Source: Strigamia acuminata (taxonomy: Eukaryota; Arthropoda; Chilopoda; Geophilomorpha; Linotaeniidae). From it: 64,000 nt of DNA. The notes beneath the pieces are model-generated. The model was not told the DNA's origin and made no database searches. It worked only from the letters and a program-made list of their open reading frames with translations. The stretch covers positions 6,138,001-6,202,000 of the forward strand of contig OX442319.1 of NCBI GenBank assembly GCA_949358305.1, in the 5' to 3' direction. How positions within the stretch are numbered: the stretch's first letter is position 1; each line of letters starts with the position of its first letter. Positions 1-10,256 of this stretch are shown here, in pieces. A program made the translations under genes and the position numbers.

Positions 1-753
1 ACTCTCTTAAATTTGGAAAATTTGTTGTCAGGAGAGGGATATGCTCGATACTCCTCATTTCAACACTTTTGATGGAATAAGTGTTTCCAGACGATATTTT
101 GACTAATTCAGTAAATATTTCGTGCCAATGATCGTGTTCAAACTCTTCTAAAAGTGACAATTGGTTGAGAACAAACACCCCTCGGCCGTGGTACTACTAG
201 CAAATGAACTAATAATCAAAGTATTGAGATTGATGCAACAGCATAATGACCGCAACCCAATGTCAGAAATTTTTGAGCAATATTTAACGTTGAGCTGTTT
301 CAACAACGGACAATTCTTACCGATTGCAGCAGCAATTTCATCCGTGCATTCTTCTTCTCGATTCCAAAGGCCTAAATATTGAATTTTCGGTAAATTTTTC
401 AGCAATTTGACAATGGATTCGGTTGGCAGTATTGGAAAGTTAGATAATTGGGGCAAGTTTACACGCACAAGGTTTTTACAAGTTTGGCCAATTTTATCGA
501 GTAGAGGAGGAGTAATGGAAATATCAAACAGGTACATATGGTGTAGTGACACGGCGCCAGGATGAATGAATGTTTTTGAAGGCAATCTTCCATTGGTATT
601 ATCTAATTTCTTACACATACTATCATATATGTTATTCAAAAACACGGGGGGTTGACTTGCCAGTTGATCTTGTATCCCTTGATCTTCAAATCGAGTGGTT
701 ACCACATTCAAGCACAAATCTTCCAAACTCGAAGCTGATTTTCTTCGTGGCAT
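1..753 (-). CDS. Leucine-rich-repeat protein, 5' part (runs off left edge)
   Basis: Exon 1 is 198-753. The first ATG of the open frame is at 753 and gives a protein starting MPRRKSASSLEDLCLNVVTT. That opening, followed by Leu-rich repeats with Cys residues (for example CPLLKQLNVKYCSKISDIGL), resembles ZYG11/AMN1-like LRR adaptor proteins, which usually act in ubiquitin-ligase substrate recognition. The frame hits a stop just before 148. A 50-bp GT..AG intron at 148-197 (minus-strand donor GTAGTACC, acceptor ACTTTTAG) removes it and restores an open frame from 147 to base 1 (KEFEHDHWHEIFTELVKISS...). The 3' part is outside the window. The 5' end abuts a mariner-like MITE at 821, so the promoter may lie within or beyond that insertion. 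The LRR assignment is firm; the exact family and the splice are inferred. Confidence 0.6.
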
Positions 754-820
754 GTCGACTGTACGGGTCAGATGGGACTGATACAAATGACTTAATACAG
801 AAAATACACAGGTTTATACA

Positions 821-2035
821 TACAGGGTGGAACAAAAGTCTGTTCCCCTCAAATATTTCCTGAGCAATTGCATCTAGGCCAACTTTGATGAAGCAATCAT
901 ATAGGAAGTTGGGTGAGAGCAATCTAATGATGTCATCAAATTTGACCTTGAAGGCCATTTTCAAGGTTATTCACTTGCTAACTTCTAAACCAATCACTTT
1001 AGAGCAAAATTTCCAATTACAAAGTTGTAGAGCACCATCAAATTAGTACTATCCAATTTATCTTAGTCATCTTAAGTTAAATGTTTTCGTTTTAAAATGA
1101 AAACAAATCAGCTAAAATAAAGTCAGCCATTGAGGCAAAAATTAAATTTCTATTACAAAAATACTGAATTACTTAACACTAGAAAGGCCGGAATATCCGC
1201 CGAACTAGAAAGGCCGAAAGCGGTCAAAATGACCGCTTGAAACAATGCGTACAAGACCATCAATTTTTGTTTTGCTATTTTCTTCGCATATTTCGCGTGT
1301 TACTGATCAATTTGATGGCAAAACGCAAGATACACGTATTGTTTATGTATTTTGCACGATTTGCGCGTTTTGTCCACGTTTCGTGCACGTCTTGTGCGCG
1401 TTGTTTCAAGCGGTCATTTGGACCGCCTTCGGCCTTTCTAGGTCAATTCAATTTTTTTAATTTTTATTACAGAAAAAAGCCACGTTTGCTGATTTATGAT
1501 GTAAAGTATCATAAGTTAGTGAAAGTGAAAAAATACCAGCATTGTAAACCCTTTGGGTTTATTGCTACAGCTGTTTAAAACAGCTGTTGCGGTCAAAATG
1601 ACCGCTCTGGCCTTTCTAGTGTTAAATAAATGTATTCAAATGTGCATTATTGTGCAAGTACACAAGAAAAATCACTATCTTTTTTTAATGCCTCAATAAT
1701 TTATTTTTTCACAAGAAAAAAAATTTCACATTGCTGATTTTTTTCTGATTCGTTTCCTTTTTAAAAAGAAATCATTTAAATGAAGATGACTAAGATAAAT
1801 TGGACAGTACTAATTTGATGGTGTTCTACAACTTTGTAATTGGAAATTTTGCTCTAACGTGATTGGTTTAGAAGTTAGCAAGTGAATAACCTTGAAAATG
1901 GCCTTCAAGGTCAAATTTGATGACATCATTGGATTGCTCTCACCCAACTTCCTGTATGATCGCTTCATCAAAGTTGGCCTAGATGCAATTGCTCAGGAAA
2001 TATTTGAGGGGAACAGACTTTTGTTCCACCCTGTA
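821..2035. mobile_element. Tc1/mariner-type MITE with ~270-bp inverted arms
   Basis: The element body is 823-2033. Both ends read CAGGGTGGAACAAAAGTCTG inward and the flanks are TA dinucleotides (821-822 and 2034-2035), the target duplication of the Tc1/mariner superfamily. The arms (about 823-1095 and 1762-2033) are near-identical inverted repeats. No transposase is present, so it is non-autonomous. The loop is occupied by the piggyBac-type element at 1177-1621. Each arm has a short open frame beginning MAFKVKFDDII, noted separately. Confidence 0.8.
1173..1625. mobile_element. piggyBac-type MITE nested in the mariner-type MITE
   Basis: The body is 1177-1621 (445 bp), flanked by TTAA on both sides (1173-1176 and 1622-1625), the piggyBac target site. 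Its 13-bp termini, CACTAGAAAGGCC, are exact inverted repeats. A second inner pair of near-identical ends lies at about 1203-1246 and 1397-1443. The 17-bp palindrome GCGGTCAAAATGACCGC occurs at 1220-1236 and 1589-1605. There is no transposase gene; the short open frames inside show no protein signature. Confidence 0.8.
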
Positions 2036-2790
2036 TATAAGAACACTTAGCCGTGATTGGCTATCGACATGGGACGACCAGTGGACGCATCTTCAACGTG
2101 TAGGTCGCGCGCAGGATACGTCCTGGTGACGTATTGGCGGCGGAAGAAGACCATGTCTAACAATCTGGAACAAATTCTTTATACAGGGTGTTTCGTTTAA
2201 GACTCCCCAGTCAATTTCAAGAATAAGTATATGCTTTTTTAAAAAAACCAAGCAGACTATCCTATAGCAAAGTAGTGATGACGAATCAAACACAAAAATG
2301 CTTTTTCAGACATAAAAATGCTTTTTGCAGACTAAAAAAAATGCAGGGATGCAAGTTGTTCCTAAAAGCGGCCCCACAAAACTACACTGCAATACACTGC
2401 GCAGCAAAACCAACCAAAAAAATTTTCTGCACCCCCCAAAAAAAACCACTTTTTTAGATAATTTTCGCTACTGTTTCATGATAAAATATCAGATTTTATA
2501 AATAAAAGTGTGCAAAATCCATTGAATTAGTTCTTTTTCACCAATTGTACTAATCTTGAAGCTTCAGCTTTTGACAAAAGAAAAAACTTTGAGAGTTATG
2601 CGCAGGCAATTATTACGCAATGACTGCGTAAGTGCGTATAGGTCAACGTTCGATGGGATTGACAATACAGGGTAAAAGGCGCGAAAAGTGGCCAGTGTCA
2701 CTCTTTTTCAAAGATGGCTTCTGAAATAACCGCAGCATACGCTGAAATTTCCGCATCCACCAGCTTCTTGACTGATTGATAAATGATTTT
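2036..2790. other. Gene-free AT-rich stretch
   Basis: No coding gene is recognisable here. The stretch includes a lone mariner-like terminus (CAGGGTGTTTCGTTTAAGAC, near 2186), whose partner was not found, and homopolymer-rich sequence. Confidence 0.4.
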
Positions 2791-3427
2791 AATTCTTTTT
2801 TTTGCTTATAAATTTTGAATACTGCATATTTTTGTATTAATTTTTATAGGACTAGTATACATTATTTTTCAAATTTTCTTAATAAAACATTTTAATTTTT
2901 AATAGTTGAATTCTGGACGAAAAATATATATATTTTTTTAAATTTTTGTTCCGCAAATATTTTTTTGATTTTAAAAAAAAAGACCCTTTTTCCTTCCAGA
3001 ATGGCAAGCTAACAAACAATTAAATTTAAAGTCGCACCACTTTTATGCACCATCTGTGTGAAGATGGCAGACTACCGACATGTGGTTGCGGCAATGACCA
3101 AAATGGACTACCCACACCAACTTAAAAATTACTTAAAAATTACGTATTACCATATACTATGATGTGCAAAAAAAACTAATTACAGTAAGGCAAATAAGTA
3201 TGGAACTGATAATAAATAAACACCTTGGCCAAGCACCTGGTGCCCATGTTGCCATTTTAGTCTAGGCCCTAGGCTATATGTACGTTTTAGTTTTATTTTT
3301 ATTTATTTTTATTTATTTTTTATATTTTTTTTTGCTTTGTTTTAATGCCAGATGTTTCCCCAGTGGATTTGTGACGACCACTTCAGATTCTTGCTTTGAT
3401 TTATATTCACCATTGGAAAATTCTACT

Positions 3428-3993
3428 TAAAGCTAAGTACACATGAGACTTTCAGACTCTGAATATTCAGAGTCTGAAATTTCAGGATGTCACGCCGCAA
3501 ACGAAACGATTCCGCCCGTGTGTTTGGCTGTGTCATTCTGTGCGCGGAAATTGTTTGGTACACACAATTCGTGCACGTGTTGTAAATACAAATGGCGACC
3601 ACTTTTAAAAAATGTTGGAGTTTGATTGTGCAAAATAAATGGATTGCTGTATTTTTAAATTAATAATTAATAATAACTAATAAAATAAATTAATCAAACA
3701 TTTTTAGTATTATCTGTCTTTGTATTCAGTATCCACCTCCACACCTTGTGTGCGACCGGTCACGATCGGTCGCATTACCACAATGCATTCTGGGTACTCA
3801 GAATCTGTTCGTGCACAGAAACAATTCAAGCTATTCCGTGCACCATCACTGCCGGAAAGAATAAAATTTCGATTGCCAGAAAGTTCCGTGTGTGGTAAGT
3901 GGAACAATGTGTACCACACTGACCCAAACTTTCGGCCATACACGGAAAGTGATCATTCCGTGCACGGAATCAGGTCATGTGTACTTAGCTTAA
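3428..3993. mobile_element. PIF/Harbinger-like MITE (560 bp)
   Basis: The body is 3431-3990 with 16-bp terminal inverted repeats AGCTAAGTACACATGA, flanked by the 3-bp direct repeat TAA (3428-3430 and 3991-3993), as expected for PIF/Harbinger. The paralogous segment on the other strand near 16,581-16,583 has a single TAA and no insert, which confirms the boundaries. It encodes no transposase. The interior contains several GGTCACGATCGGTCG-type and CGTGCACGGAA-type palindromic stretches. Confidence 0.75.
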
Positions 3994-4089
3994 GGATTGA
4001 ATAATCCCCGCTGTTGGTGTGTGTTATCTAATTCTACATTTTTTTTATAGAAGGAGGAGGGTGAGAATGAATATTGTTTGTGTATGTTT

Positions 4090-4225
4090 ATGATTCTTTG
4101 ACAAATGGCTGCAAATTGAATTTGGACTATGGTATTTTAGATTCCCGCAAACTCCGTTTTCCTGTTTGTTTTGGTTAAAATGAGTTTTAGTTTTGTAAAA
4201 TTATGTAATATTTTGTTTTGATACA
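4090..4225 (+). repeat. Left arm of a 4.8-kb inverted-repeat pair (partner 8,795-8,915)
   Basis: This arm contains CCCGCAAACTCCGTTTTCCT followed by GTTTGTTTTGGTTAAAATG. The reverse complement of 8,795-8,915 has the same order with minor changes. The intervening 4.6 kb holds other nested repeats and the 7.0-kb gene. No target duplication was seen, so it may be a transposon relic or an inverted duplication. Confidence 0.6.
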
Positions 4226-4788
4226 GGCAGTTGTGCCACCAATAACAGGAAAAAACGCTTCAACGCCCATAGAGATCGTACAACTACAATAAAATGTGAC
4301 ATGTATAAACCCATGCCAATTTAAAAAGTCTGTATTACCATACAGCTTAAATTTAATTTGCTTTTGCTTCAAATATTTAATAACGTTGATTGAAGATGCG
4401 CTGTGGGATGACAGCTGCTGTAGTAGCCCCATCGCCTGACATTGACACGAAGGCCACCATATAATCTGTGCAAATGAGTCTAGTGTGGGTCAAGGGGTAC
4501 CTGTTGCCTCCAGGGTCCCGACAGATAACTTCTGACATTCATTTTGTACAATATTTACCTAATCGTGATCCAACCAAAAATGTATTATCCCACTTGCGAA
4601 TGATTATTTTTCCCGTGAAAATGCCATTTCTGAATATTCATGGCAGAAACGGATTTCCAGTCTGTAGCCCGTTATTTATTGGGGCCTGTTATTAAAAAAT
4701 ATAACAAAAATTTTTTTTAAAAATTTTTTTGAGCAAATACTTTTGTTTTAGAATTTAAGGGGCCCCGCAGCCAACGGAAACATCAAAT

Positions 4789-6422
4789 ATTCCATCAATA
4801 TACAACCTCAAGCAGGTGTGTATAGCAACGACGAAACCAAGAAAATACGGATAACTAGCTGGTAAGACTTGTTTCCTGTACACAAACTCAAAAGAAGTTC
4901 CGATAAAAATAGTAAATGCTACATTAATGATTTAAATGCAGGCTTACAATACTCAAATTATTTCCACAATATCACAAATGGTAAATGCTGCATTCAACGT
5001 TTAAATGCAGGCTTTCAATATCATAATTGCGTGTCAGAGAAATGACAGATTTAAAAGATATTTTCATTCATGCCGCCATTTTAAAATTAAGCACAAAGAC
5101 CGAGACGAGACGGGAGAAAATAAGAGTTGTAGGGTCAGCGGAAAATATAAAATGTCACTACAATCGACAAAGCTTATCTCACTTACGATGAAGAGAAATT
5201 TACAGCAGTTAAAACCTTTTCGGTGAAGATTTCAACGGAGAGACGAAAGCAACAACGAACCGACGCCTGTCTCCTTCAGTTGAGGATTTACATGCGCATG
5301 TCTGTTTGAGTTGCCGCTAAAATCAGCCAATGACGGTGCAGCTTACTGAAGATAGTGACATCATTGTGATGTCATCGTTAAAATGGCTGAAACTCGAATA
5401 GCTACATAAAAATACAAGTAAGTACCACAACAAATTAAAAATGACGACATCTTTCTGATCCCATTTGTTTAAATTATAGCGATCGGCTCTACCTTTTCAA
5501 TAGAGATGGCGATCCACGGAGCCCTTGAACACCGTTATTCTGTTCGTGTCTCAGCAAGAAGCGTGGCTCGTCGACCGAACGGGCAAATACTGCAGCATTT
5601 TACAACCCGTAAAACCGAACCCGATTGTCAAATATTAATTAATCAAATATTAATTATCATCTCGCAGGATCTAAATTTTTTAATGCCATTTATCGACAAA
5701 GTGAATTACATTCAAAGTTTGAAAGAAAGTGCCATCGATATTTTTATTTAATATTATTTTTATTATTATTCAGAGGCTGACGAAACTATGACATCACAAT
5801 GATGTCACTAGCTTTAGTAAGCTGCACCGTCATTGGTTGGTTGTATGGAGGCCTGTGATTGGAGGCTACTTCTTCCCGATGCAGAACTTCGAGATGCGCT
5901 ACGTCCGTAGGTTTATGTTCATAGTCACTTCATTTGCTGTCGATATAACTTTAAAAATTTTGTTTTTGACTGCTGGTGTTTCAATTCACCGTAAATGAGA
6001 GAATTTGTCCACGGTTTATTCAATTTATCTGCAGCAGGTCGAGAAAACTCGTTGTTTGTCATCGGTTCAAAGATGGCGGGTGACTAAACACAAATTTCAA
6101 AATTTTATTTTGTTATTTTTCTCTATTAGTGCTTTCTTTTTGTTGTATGAAGTTTTGGTATTGTAAGACTGCACTCCAATGCATGAATGCAACATTTACC
6201 AATATTACTATTTAAAAAATGCAGTCATTTGTGTTGTGGTGGTTTGGTCAATGGACAACAAAATGGCGCACTTTGTTCTTCATTTTGGGTAAATTTTTTT
6301 ATCGGAACTTCTTTTGAGTTTGTGTACAGGAGACAAGTCTTACCAGCTAGTTATCCGTATTTTCTTGGTTTCGTTGTTTCTATACACACCTGCTTGAGGT
6401 TGTACAAGTATATTGATGGAAT
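4789..6422. mobile_element. Foldback-type element with ~125-bp inverted arms
   Basis: Arms at about 4789-4915 and 6297-6422 are inverted copies starting ATTCCATCAATATA and including AACCAAGAAAATACGGATAA and GTTCCGATAAAAA. Inside each arm is a pair of short copies of a GTAAGACTGCA / GTAAATGCTACA motif found elsewhere in the window. The centre holds another inverted-repeat element (5327-5836). No long coding frame and no clear target-site duplication were found. Confidence 0.6.
5327..5836. mobile_element. Nested TIR element (510 bp)
   Basis: The arms 5327-5375 and 5788-5836 are ~49-bp inverted repeats beginning CCAATGACGGTGCAGCTTAC with two or three mismatches. Both arms include the near-palindrome TGACATCATTGTGATGTCA. 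The element sits centrally in the larger foldback structure 4789-6422. The superfamily is not assigned because the flanks show no convincing duplication. An 81-aa open frame (5506-5751) inside has no recognisable domain. Confidence 0.55.
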
Positions 6423-6589
6423 GTCTTGAATTTGCTGCCATTTGTCAAAGATTTCTTCATTCGAGATGAAATTCGTTCTATGGTGCGAGAGATAGTTACA
6501 AAATTTTACATGTTATGTTTACACGTTTTATGACGGTGGACATTAGGCAATACTGTTATACAAAAGCATCTGCATGCCAGAAAATCTGA

Positions 6590-6990
6590 GTTAATCAAAA
6601 TCTTTACTGTAGAGAATGGTAATACGAAATTCTTAACTTGGTGTGGGTTTATATGACATATGAGCAACACTAGTCATTGCAATATCACGTGGTAGTCCAT
6701 TTTGGTCATTGCCCGAACCACATGTCGATAGTCTGGCCAGCCATCTTTACACAGATGGTGCACCGAGCTGGTGGGACTTTGTCGTTGATAACATTTCGAT
6801 TCACATGGGTTGGAAAGGGTCTTTTTTATTTAAAATCAAAAAAATATTTGCTGAACACAAATTTCAAAAAACATATATATTTCTGGCCCAGAAATCAACT
6901 ATTAACTATTAATCAACTATTAAAAATGTTTTATTAAGAAAATCTGAAAATTAATGTACACTGGTCCTATAGAAATTAAAAAAAAAATAT
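6590..6990. repeat. Dispersed repeat paralogous to 16,850-17,180
   Basis: The block has the same order of landmarks as 16,860-17,170: GAGCAACACTAGTCATTGCA, the ACACAGATGGTGC stretch, then an AAATATTTGCTGAACA-like stretch and the ATGTTTTATTAAGAAAATCT stretch. It lies immediately 3' of the small gene at 7030-7335, as its counterpart does for the 17.2-kb gene, so gene and 3' flank were duplicated together. Confidence 0.65.
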
Positions 6991-7029
6991 GCAGTATTCA
7001 AAATTTATAAAAACAAAAAAGAATTGAAA

Positions 7030-7335
7030 TCATTTATCAATCAGCCAAGAAGCTGGTGGCATCGGCAGCGAAATTGCTGGTGGCGAGTTGCAAAATCTCG
7101 CTCCGGCAAAAACAGTCGGTGTAGGATCCGTGCAATTAACATTGATGAATTGCGGGATCTTGATCTCGACGGCATTTGCACTTGGACATTTCCGAGTTTC
7201 ACAATCGATGCAGGCTTCACGGTCCATCTTGTCTTTTAATTCGTCTAACTTTGCAGCATTAGCATTATTTAATTTGATCTGATGATCCAATCCAAAAATA
7301 TGTTCTTGCAAAGACGCGAAATTGTTTACGGCCAT
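7030..7335 (-). CDS. Small protein of the 17.2-kb zinc-finger family, finger deleted
   Basis: An intact 101-aa frame starts at ATG 7335 (MAVNNFASLQEHIFGLDHQI) and ends at TGA 7030. It is a close paralogue of the gene at 17222-17614. Residues 1-40 are predicted helical, followed by a Cys cluster (CIDCETRKC). The 37-aa segment that holds the C2H2 finger in the paralogue is missing in frame, and 8 residues (AISLPMPP) are inserted near the C-terminus beside a repeated GCTGGTGGC. A TATA promoter copy lies directly upstream (7369-7484). The function is unknown. Preservation of the frame despite two indels suggests either recent origin or continued selection. The frame extends upstream without another ATG; a TTG-initiated version is unlikely. 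Confidence 0.5.
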   Translation of the reverse strand: MAVNNFASLQEHIFGLDHQIKLNNANAAKLDELKDKMDREACIDCETRKCPSANAVEIKIPQFINVNCTDPTPTVFAGARFCNSPPAISLPMPPASWLIDK

Positions 7336-7368
7336 TTCGTGTTCAGATTTGGATGTTTCGCTAGTCAA

Positions 7369-7484
7369 AGCTTGGTGTCGAATGGTTCAGTGATTCGAAT
7401 GGTTCCCTTTTATACCCGTATGTCCTGTGTAGCGATTACGTGTACTTAAAATGTGATTGGGTAAAACTTTCTAAAATTCCTTGG
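7369..7484 (-). promoter_or_regulatory. TATA core promoter, CDC40-like cassette (copy 1)
   Basis: The minus strand reads TATAAAAG at 7414-7407, 72 bp upstream of the ATG at 7335, within a ~110-bp cassette (GATTCGAATGGTTC, CATACGGGTATAAAAG, AAGTACACGTAATCGC) that recurs at 10.7, 17.7 and 23.6 kb. Confidence 0.55.
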
Positions 7485-7629
7485 TCTTGATTCTCATGTG
7501 GATAATAAATCATTTTAGTTGTCTGTATGTAAGACTTATGTGAGGGATTTGAAGTCCCAAAAAGAAATGAGTCAAATAGCTTAGCTGAAATTGTGAACAG
7601 AGTCAAAACTAAAAATCCTGGGAATCCTC

Positions 7630-8130
7630 AACTAAGACTCGTCAGTGAGATATTCTTGGTGGCAAGACTTCAGAATTTGCTTTGCCCACATTTTAAAGAT
7701 TGTCTTCCATTATCATGGCTTTGTCTAGACTTTAGGTGATAATAATACTAAGTACCAATACAAAAAAAAATCCTTCGAAACAAGCAACAAATTAGTTTCT
7801 GCCATCTTTTGCTTTATGCAGCCAAATTCAAAGTCACTACCACACGGGTTAGGTTGAGATTGGGACAAATTTGGGGCACGCTAACCAATTATTTGCAGTT
7901 GAAAGTGAATTAATTATTACTTGTAAAACTTAACTATAAACAGACATACAAACAATATTCTTTCTCGCACTGCTCCTTCAAAAAATGTAGGAATAGAGGC
8001 CACACACCAATAGCAGGGCTTATTAAATCTTTAAGTAGAATCTTCCAATGGTGAATCTGAAGTTGTCTCTATAAAGTTCCAACAACATTGGCACAACACC
8101 TGGAATTAAAAAACAAAGCAAACGCTATTA
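7630..8130. repeat. Intergenic repeat shared with 11,185-11,660 and parts of 18.5-19.3 kb
   Basis: Direct copies share AGATATTCTTGGTGGCAAGA, the TTATCATGGCTTTGTCTAGA stretch, GTTTCTGCCATCTTTTGCTT and GGTTAGGTTGAGATTGGGAC in the same order, then a tail with AATCTTCCAATGGTGAAT. No coding potential was seen. The repeat is always upstream (on the minus strand) of a promoter cassette or coiled-coil exon, so it marks the duplicated unit. Confidence 0.65.
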
Positions 8131-8189
8131 AACATTTGAAGCAAATTTAAATAAAATTTAAACTGCCTGTATCAAAACAACAAATTGTG

Positions 8190-8790
8190 ACTGATATGGT
8201 CTTCGCCAGTGCAATCAGGGGACTGAAGACACTGGTTTGGGATGCATACTCACGTAAATAACAGAAACTCCCCTAATATTGGTTGGTTGGCCTTTATTAA
8301 TGTTGTCTAGGGGTATGGGGAATCTCGTTACCCGTTGCGGGGGTGCCACGAAGGCACGCCGCACTGGCAACCGGCCCGTCACACACTGGGTGTGAGCCCA
8401 ATGGGTGATGTGGTCGGTTCGACTAAACATTCGTGTCGTACTCACGTACGACCCGCGTATCCGCTCATGGCGGCTGCGCTATGGAATCCGCCATAGCACT
8501 GAGTATCAACGTGGTGATTGGTGAGGAGTACAGAGTCCAACCCGGGAAACGTCCTGTCCCTTTGATGAATACCTTCTCCTCCTCTGCAGCCACTGTACAC
8601 ACGTCCTTCTCAGTCCGTGCCCAGTGCTACTCTCTCTCTCCTCTTCTCAACACACCACTCCACTCCCTCTTCCCCCAGGCTGGGTCAATCACCCACAAAG
8701 GGGATGAACTTTGGGGCCGCATGGCGGTGTGTGGCAGTGCCGCAGGTCACCCAGGTGGTCAAGCGGTCACAAAATTACTCTGACATGTTG
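8190..8790. other. GC-richer insert of unknown type
   Basis: The stretch is noticeably GC-richer than its surroundings and contains TTGTCTAGGGGTATGG, also present in the insert at 10,455-10,735 (TTGTCTAGGGGTATGTAAT), and a short hairpin-like TGGCGGCTGCGCTATGGAAT. The shared core suggests a related mobile sequence, possibly LTR-derived, but no LTR pair, TIR or protein was found. Confidence 0.3.
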
Positions 8791-9229
8791 TTGTTGTTTT
8801 GACATAATATTACATGACAAACACATTTTAATCAAAACAAACAGGAAAACGGAGTTTGCGGGTATCTAAGATAGTCCAAAAGTCTTCAATTTGTAGCCAT
8901 TTTTCAAAGAATTCTTCATTCGGGATGTAATTCGTTCTATGGTGCGAGCGATAGTTACAGAATCTTACATGTAATGATACGTCATATAACTGTGGCAATA
9001 TAGCAAAGCCTGCATGTCAGAAAATCTGAAAAAGAATTGTCAAATGACCATTCATTGGTAGCGGCCATTACAAAGAGTTACGGCTTATACCAATAACTTG
9101 TGCGTGCCAAAATAGAATTAGAAAATCCAGAATCCTTAAAAGTCACATTCGCCATCCAACACAAAATCCAAACACTCAAGACATTTCCTTAAAATCATTA
9201 TTAATTAAAAGAATTTCAGACAGCCACTG

Positions 9230-9480
9230 AACTTGAAAGCGATATTACCGATTAATCCCATTATTTTGGCGATGGTAAAGCGATGCGATTGCCCAAGCTA
9301 GAAATGTGGCGACTGTACACAGTGACAATATCATCAGACAAGTTTGCTTGGATAAATGCTACATTTATATAACAAAGTGCTGTTGTATATTTGTATTTGG
9401 TAAATGCTACAAACATTTATTGGAATGCAGTCTTACAGTACCAATGTTAACAAGACACATTTTAAGATAATCAAATGTGT
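9230..9480. repeat. Repeat paralogous to 14,840-15,220 and in part 14,390-14,460
   Basis: Three places share AAGCGATGCGATTGCCCAA and CTAGAAATGTGGCGA. The 9.2- and 14.9-kb copies continue collinearly through GGATAAATGCTACATTTATA and AATGAAGTTCAGTCCAATAA. The 9.2-kb copy then enters the copia-like frame, whereas the 15.2-kb copy jumps directly to CACGAGGAGGTA, showing an indel between the paralogues. Confidence 0.6.
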
Positions 9481-9482
9481 AA

Positions 9483-9932
9483 ATGAATAAAATGAAGTTC
9501 AGTCCAATAATGGGTACCGGAAACGTGCGACTGACAGATTTGGTCGCAAAGAACGCATTGTATGTTCTTGATTTAAAGGACAACCTGATTTCTGTGCCAA
9601 AACTGGACGAGGCAGGTCTACGAATTGTTTTTGGATGCGAAGATGCTCAATTTCATGCGGGGATCCGAGTGATCATGACCGCGACGAAGGTAGGCGATAT
9701 TTATCGACTAAATATGGAAACTGTTGAGAACGCACAGACCGACGTGTGTCAGCAATCGAATGTGGTCGATGTGGGGCACAGCCATCTGGGACATTTGAAC
9801 ATTGCTGTGCAATCGAAAACGGAAAAGATTAATGTCGAGACCAGTCTGGGACCAGCCCAGAAGGACGACGAGAGCGACGAAAACGAGTCGGATAAGAAAA
9901 TTGAAATCTATTTATCCAGAGCTCTCTTTTAG
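9483..9932 (+). pseudogene. Ty1/copia pol fragment (protease end to GAG-pre-integrase)
   Basis: A 149-aa open frame contains the copia-type string ALYVLDLKDNLISVPKLDEA, a G-x-IYRLN strand and SHLGHLN, matching the region between the aspartic protease and the His-containing start of integrase. The protease DSGA, the integrase catalytic core, reverse transcriptase and RNase H are all absent. After LGHLN the sequence turns acidic (KDDESDENESDKK) and is not copia-like. The following AACCACGAGGAGGTAGAGAG is polypurine-tract-like and may be the element's 3' end. It is a heavily deleted relic or a captured piece. Confidence 0.7.
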
Positions 9933-10021
9933 CACGATCCAGGAGTAACCACGAGGAGGTAGAGAGTTGGAGTTTAAACTCCCTATATTAGTATATACAA
10001 AAAAACGACTTGCTAAATAAA

Positions 10022-10256
10022 AAAAAGTCTGAAAAAAAAAATAATTGTTACAAAAAATTAAAGAAAGTATCTAAAAAAAAAAAATTCTGAAAAAAAAATA
10101 TAATTGTTACAAAAAATTAAAGAAAATATCTAAAAAAAAAAAAAATTCTGAAAACAAAAAAATAATTGTTATCAAAAATTAAAGAAAGTATCTAAAAAAA
10201 AAAATTCTGAAAACTAAAAAATAATTGTTACAAAAAATTAAAGAAAGTAGCTCTCC
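10022..10256. repeat. Tandem repeat, ~60-bp unit, about 4 copies
   Basis: Each unit contains ATAATTGTTACAAAAAATTA followed by AAGAAAGTATCT and an A-run with TTCTGAAA. Single related units occur at 15,290-15,355 and 16,160-16,215, so the array expanded only at this copy. Confidence 0.8.

Larger units (their letters stand above)
2790..4440. repeat. Inverted segmental copy of 15,940-17,170
   Basis: Read on the minus strand, 2,800-3,425 matches 16,560-17,160 and 4,215-4,385 matches 15,945-16,105, in the same relative order, so this is one inverted duplication. Shared landmarks are the stretch GGCACCAGGTGCTTATTTAT (with small changes), the ACACAGATGGTGC block and the TTTCCCCAGTGGA block. The left copy is longer mainly because it carries the Harbinger-type MITE at 3431-3990. 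No gene is evident in either copy. Confidence 0.7.

Noticed and set aside
7368-7368. Upstream non-ATG starts of the small genes at 7.0 and 17.2 kb
   Set aside because: The frames extend 11 codons further, but the first codon there is TTG and it lies within the promoter cassette; the conserved ATG is preferred.
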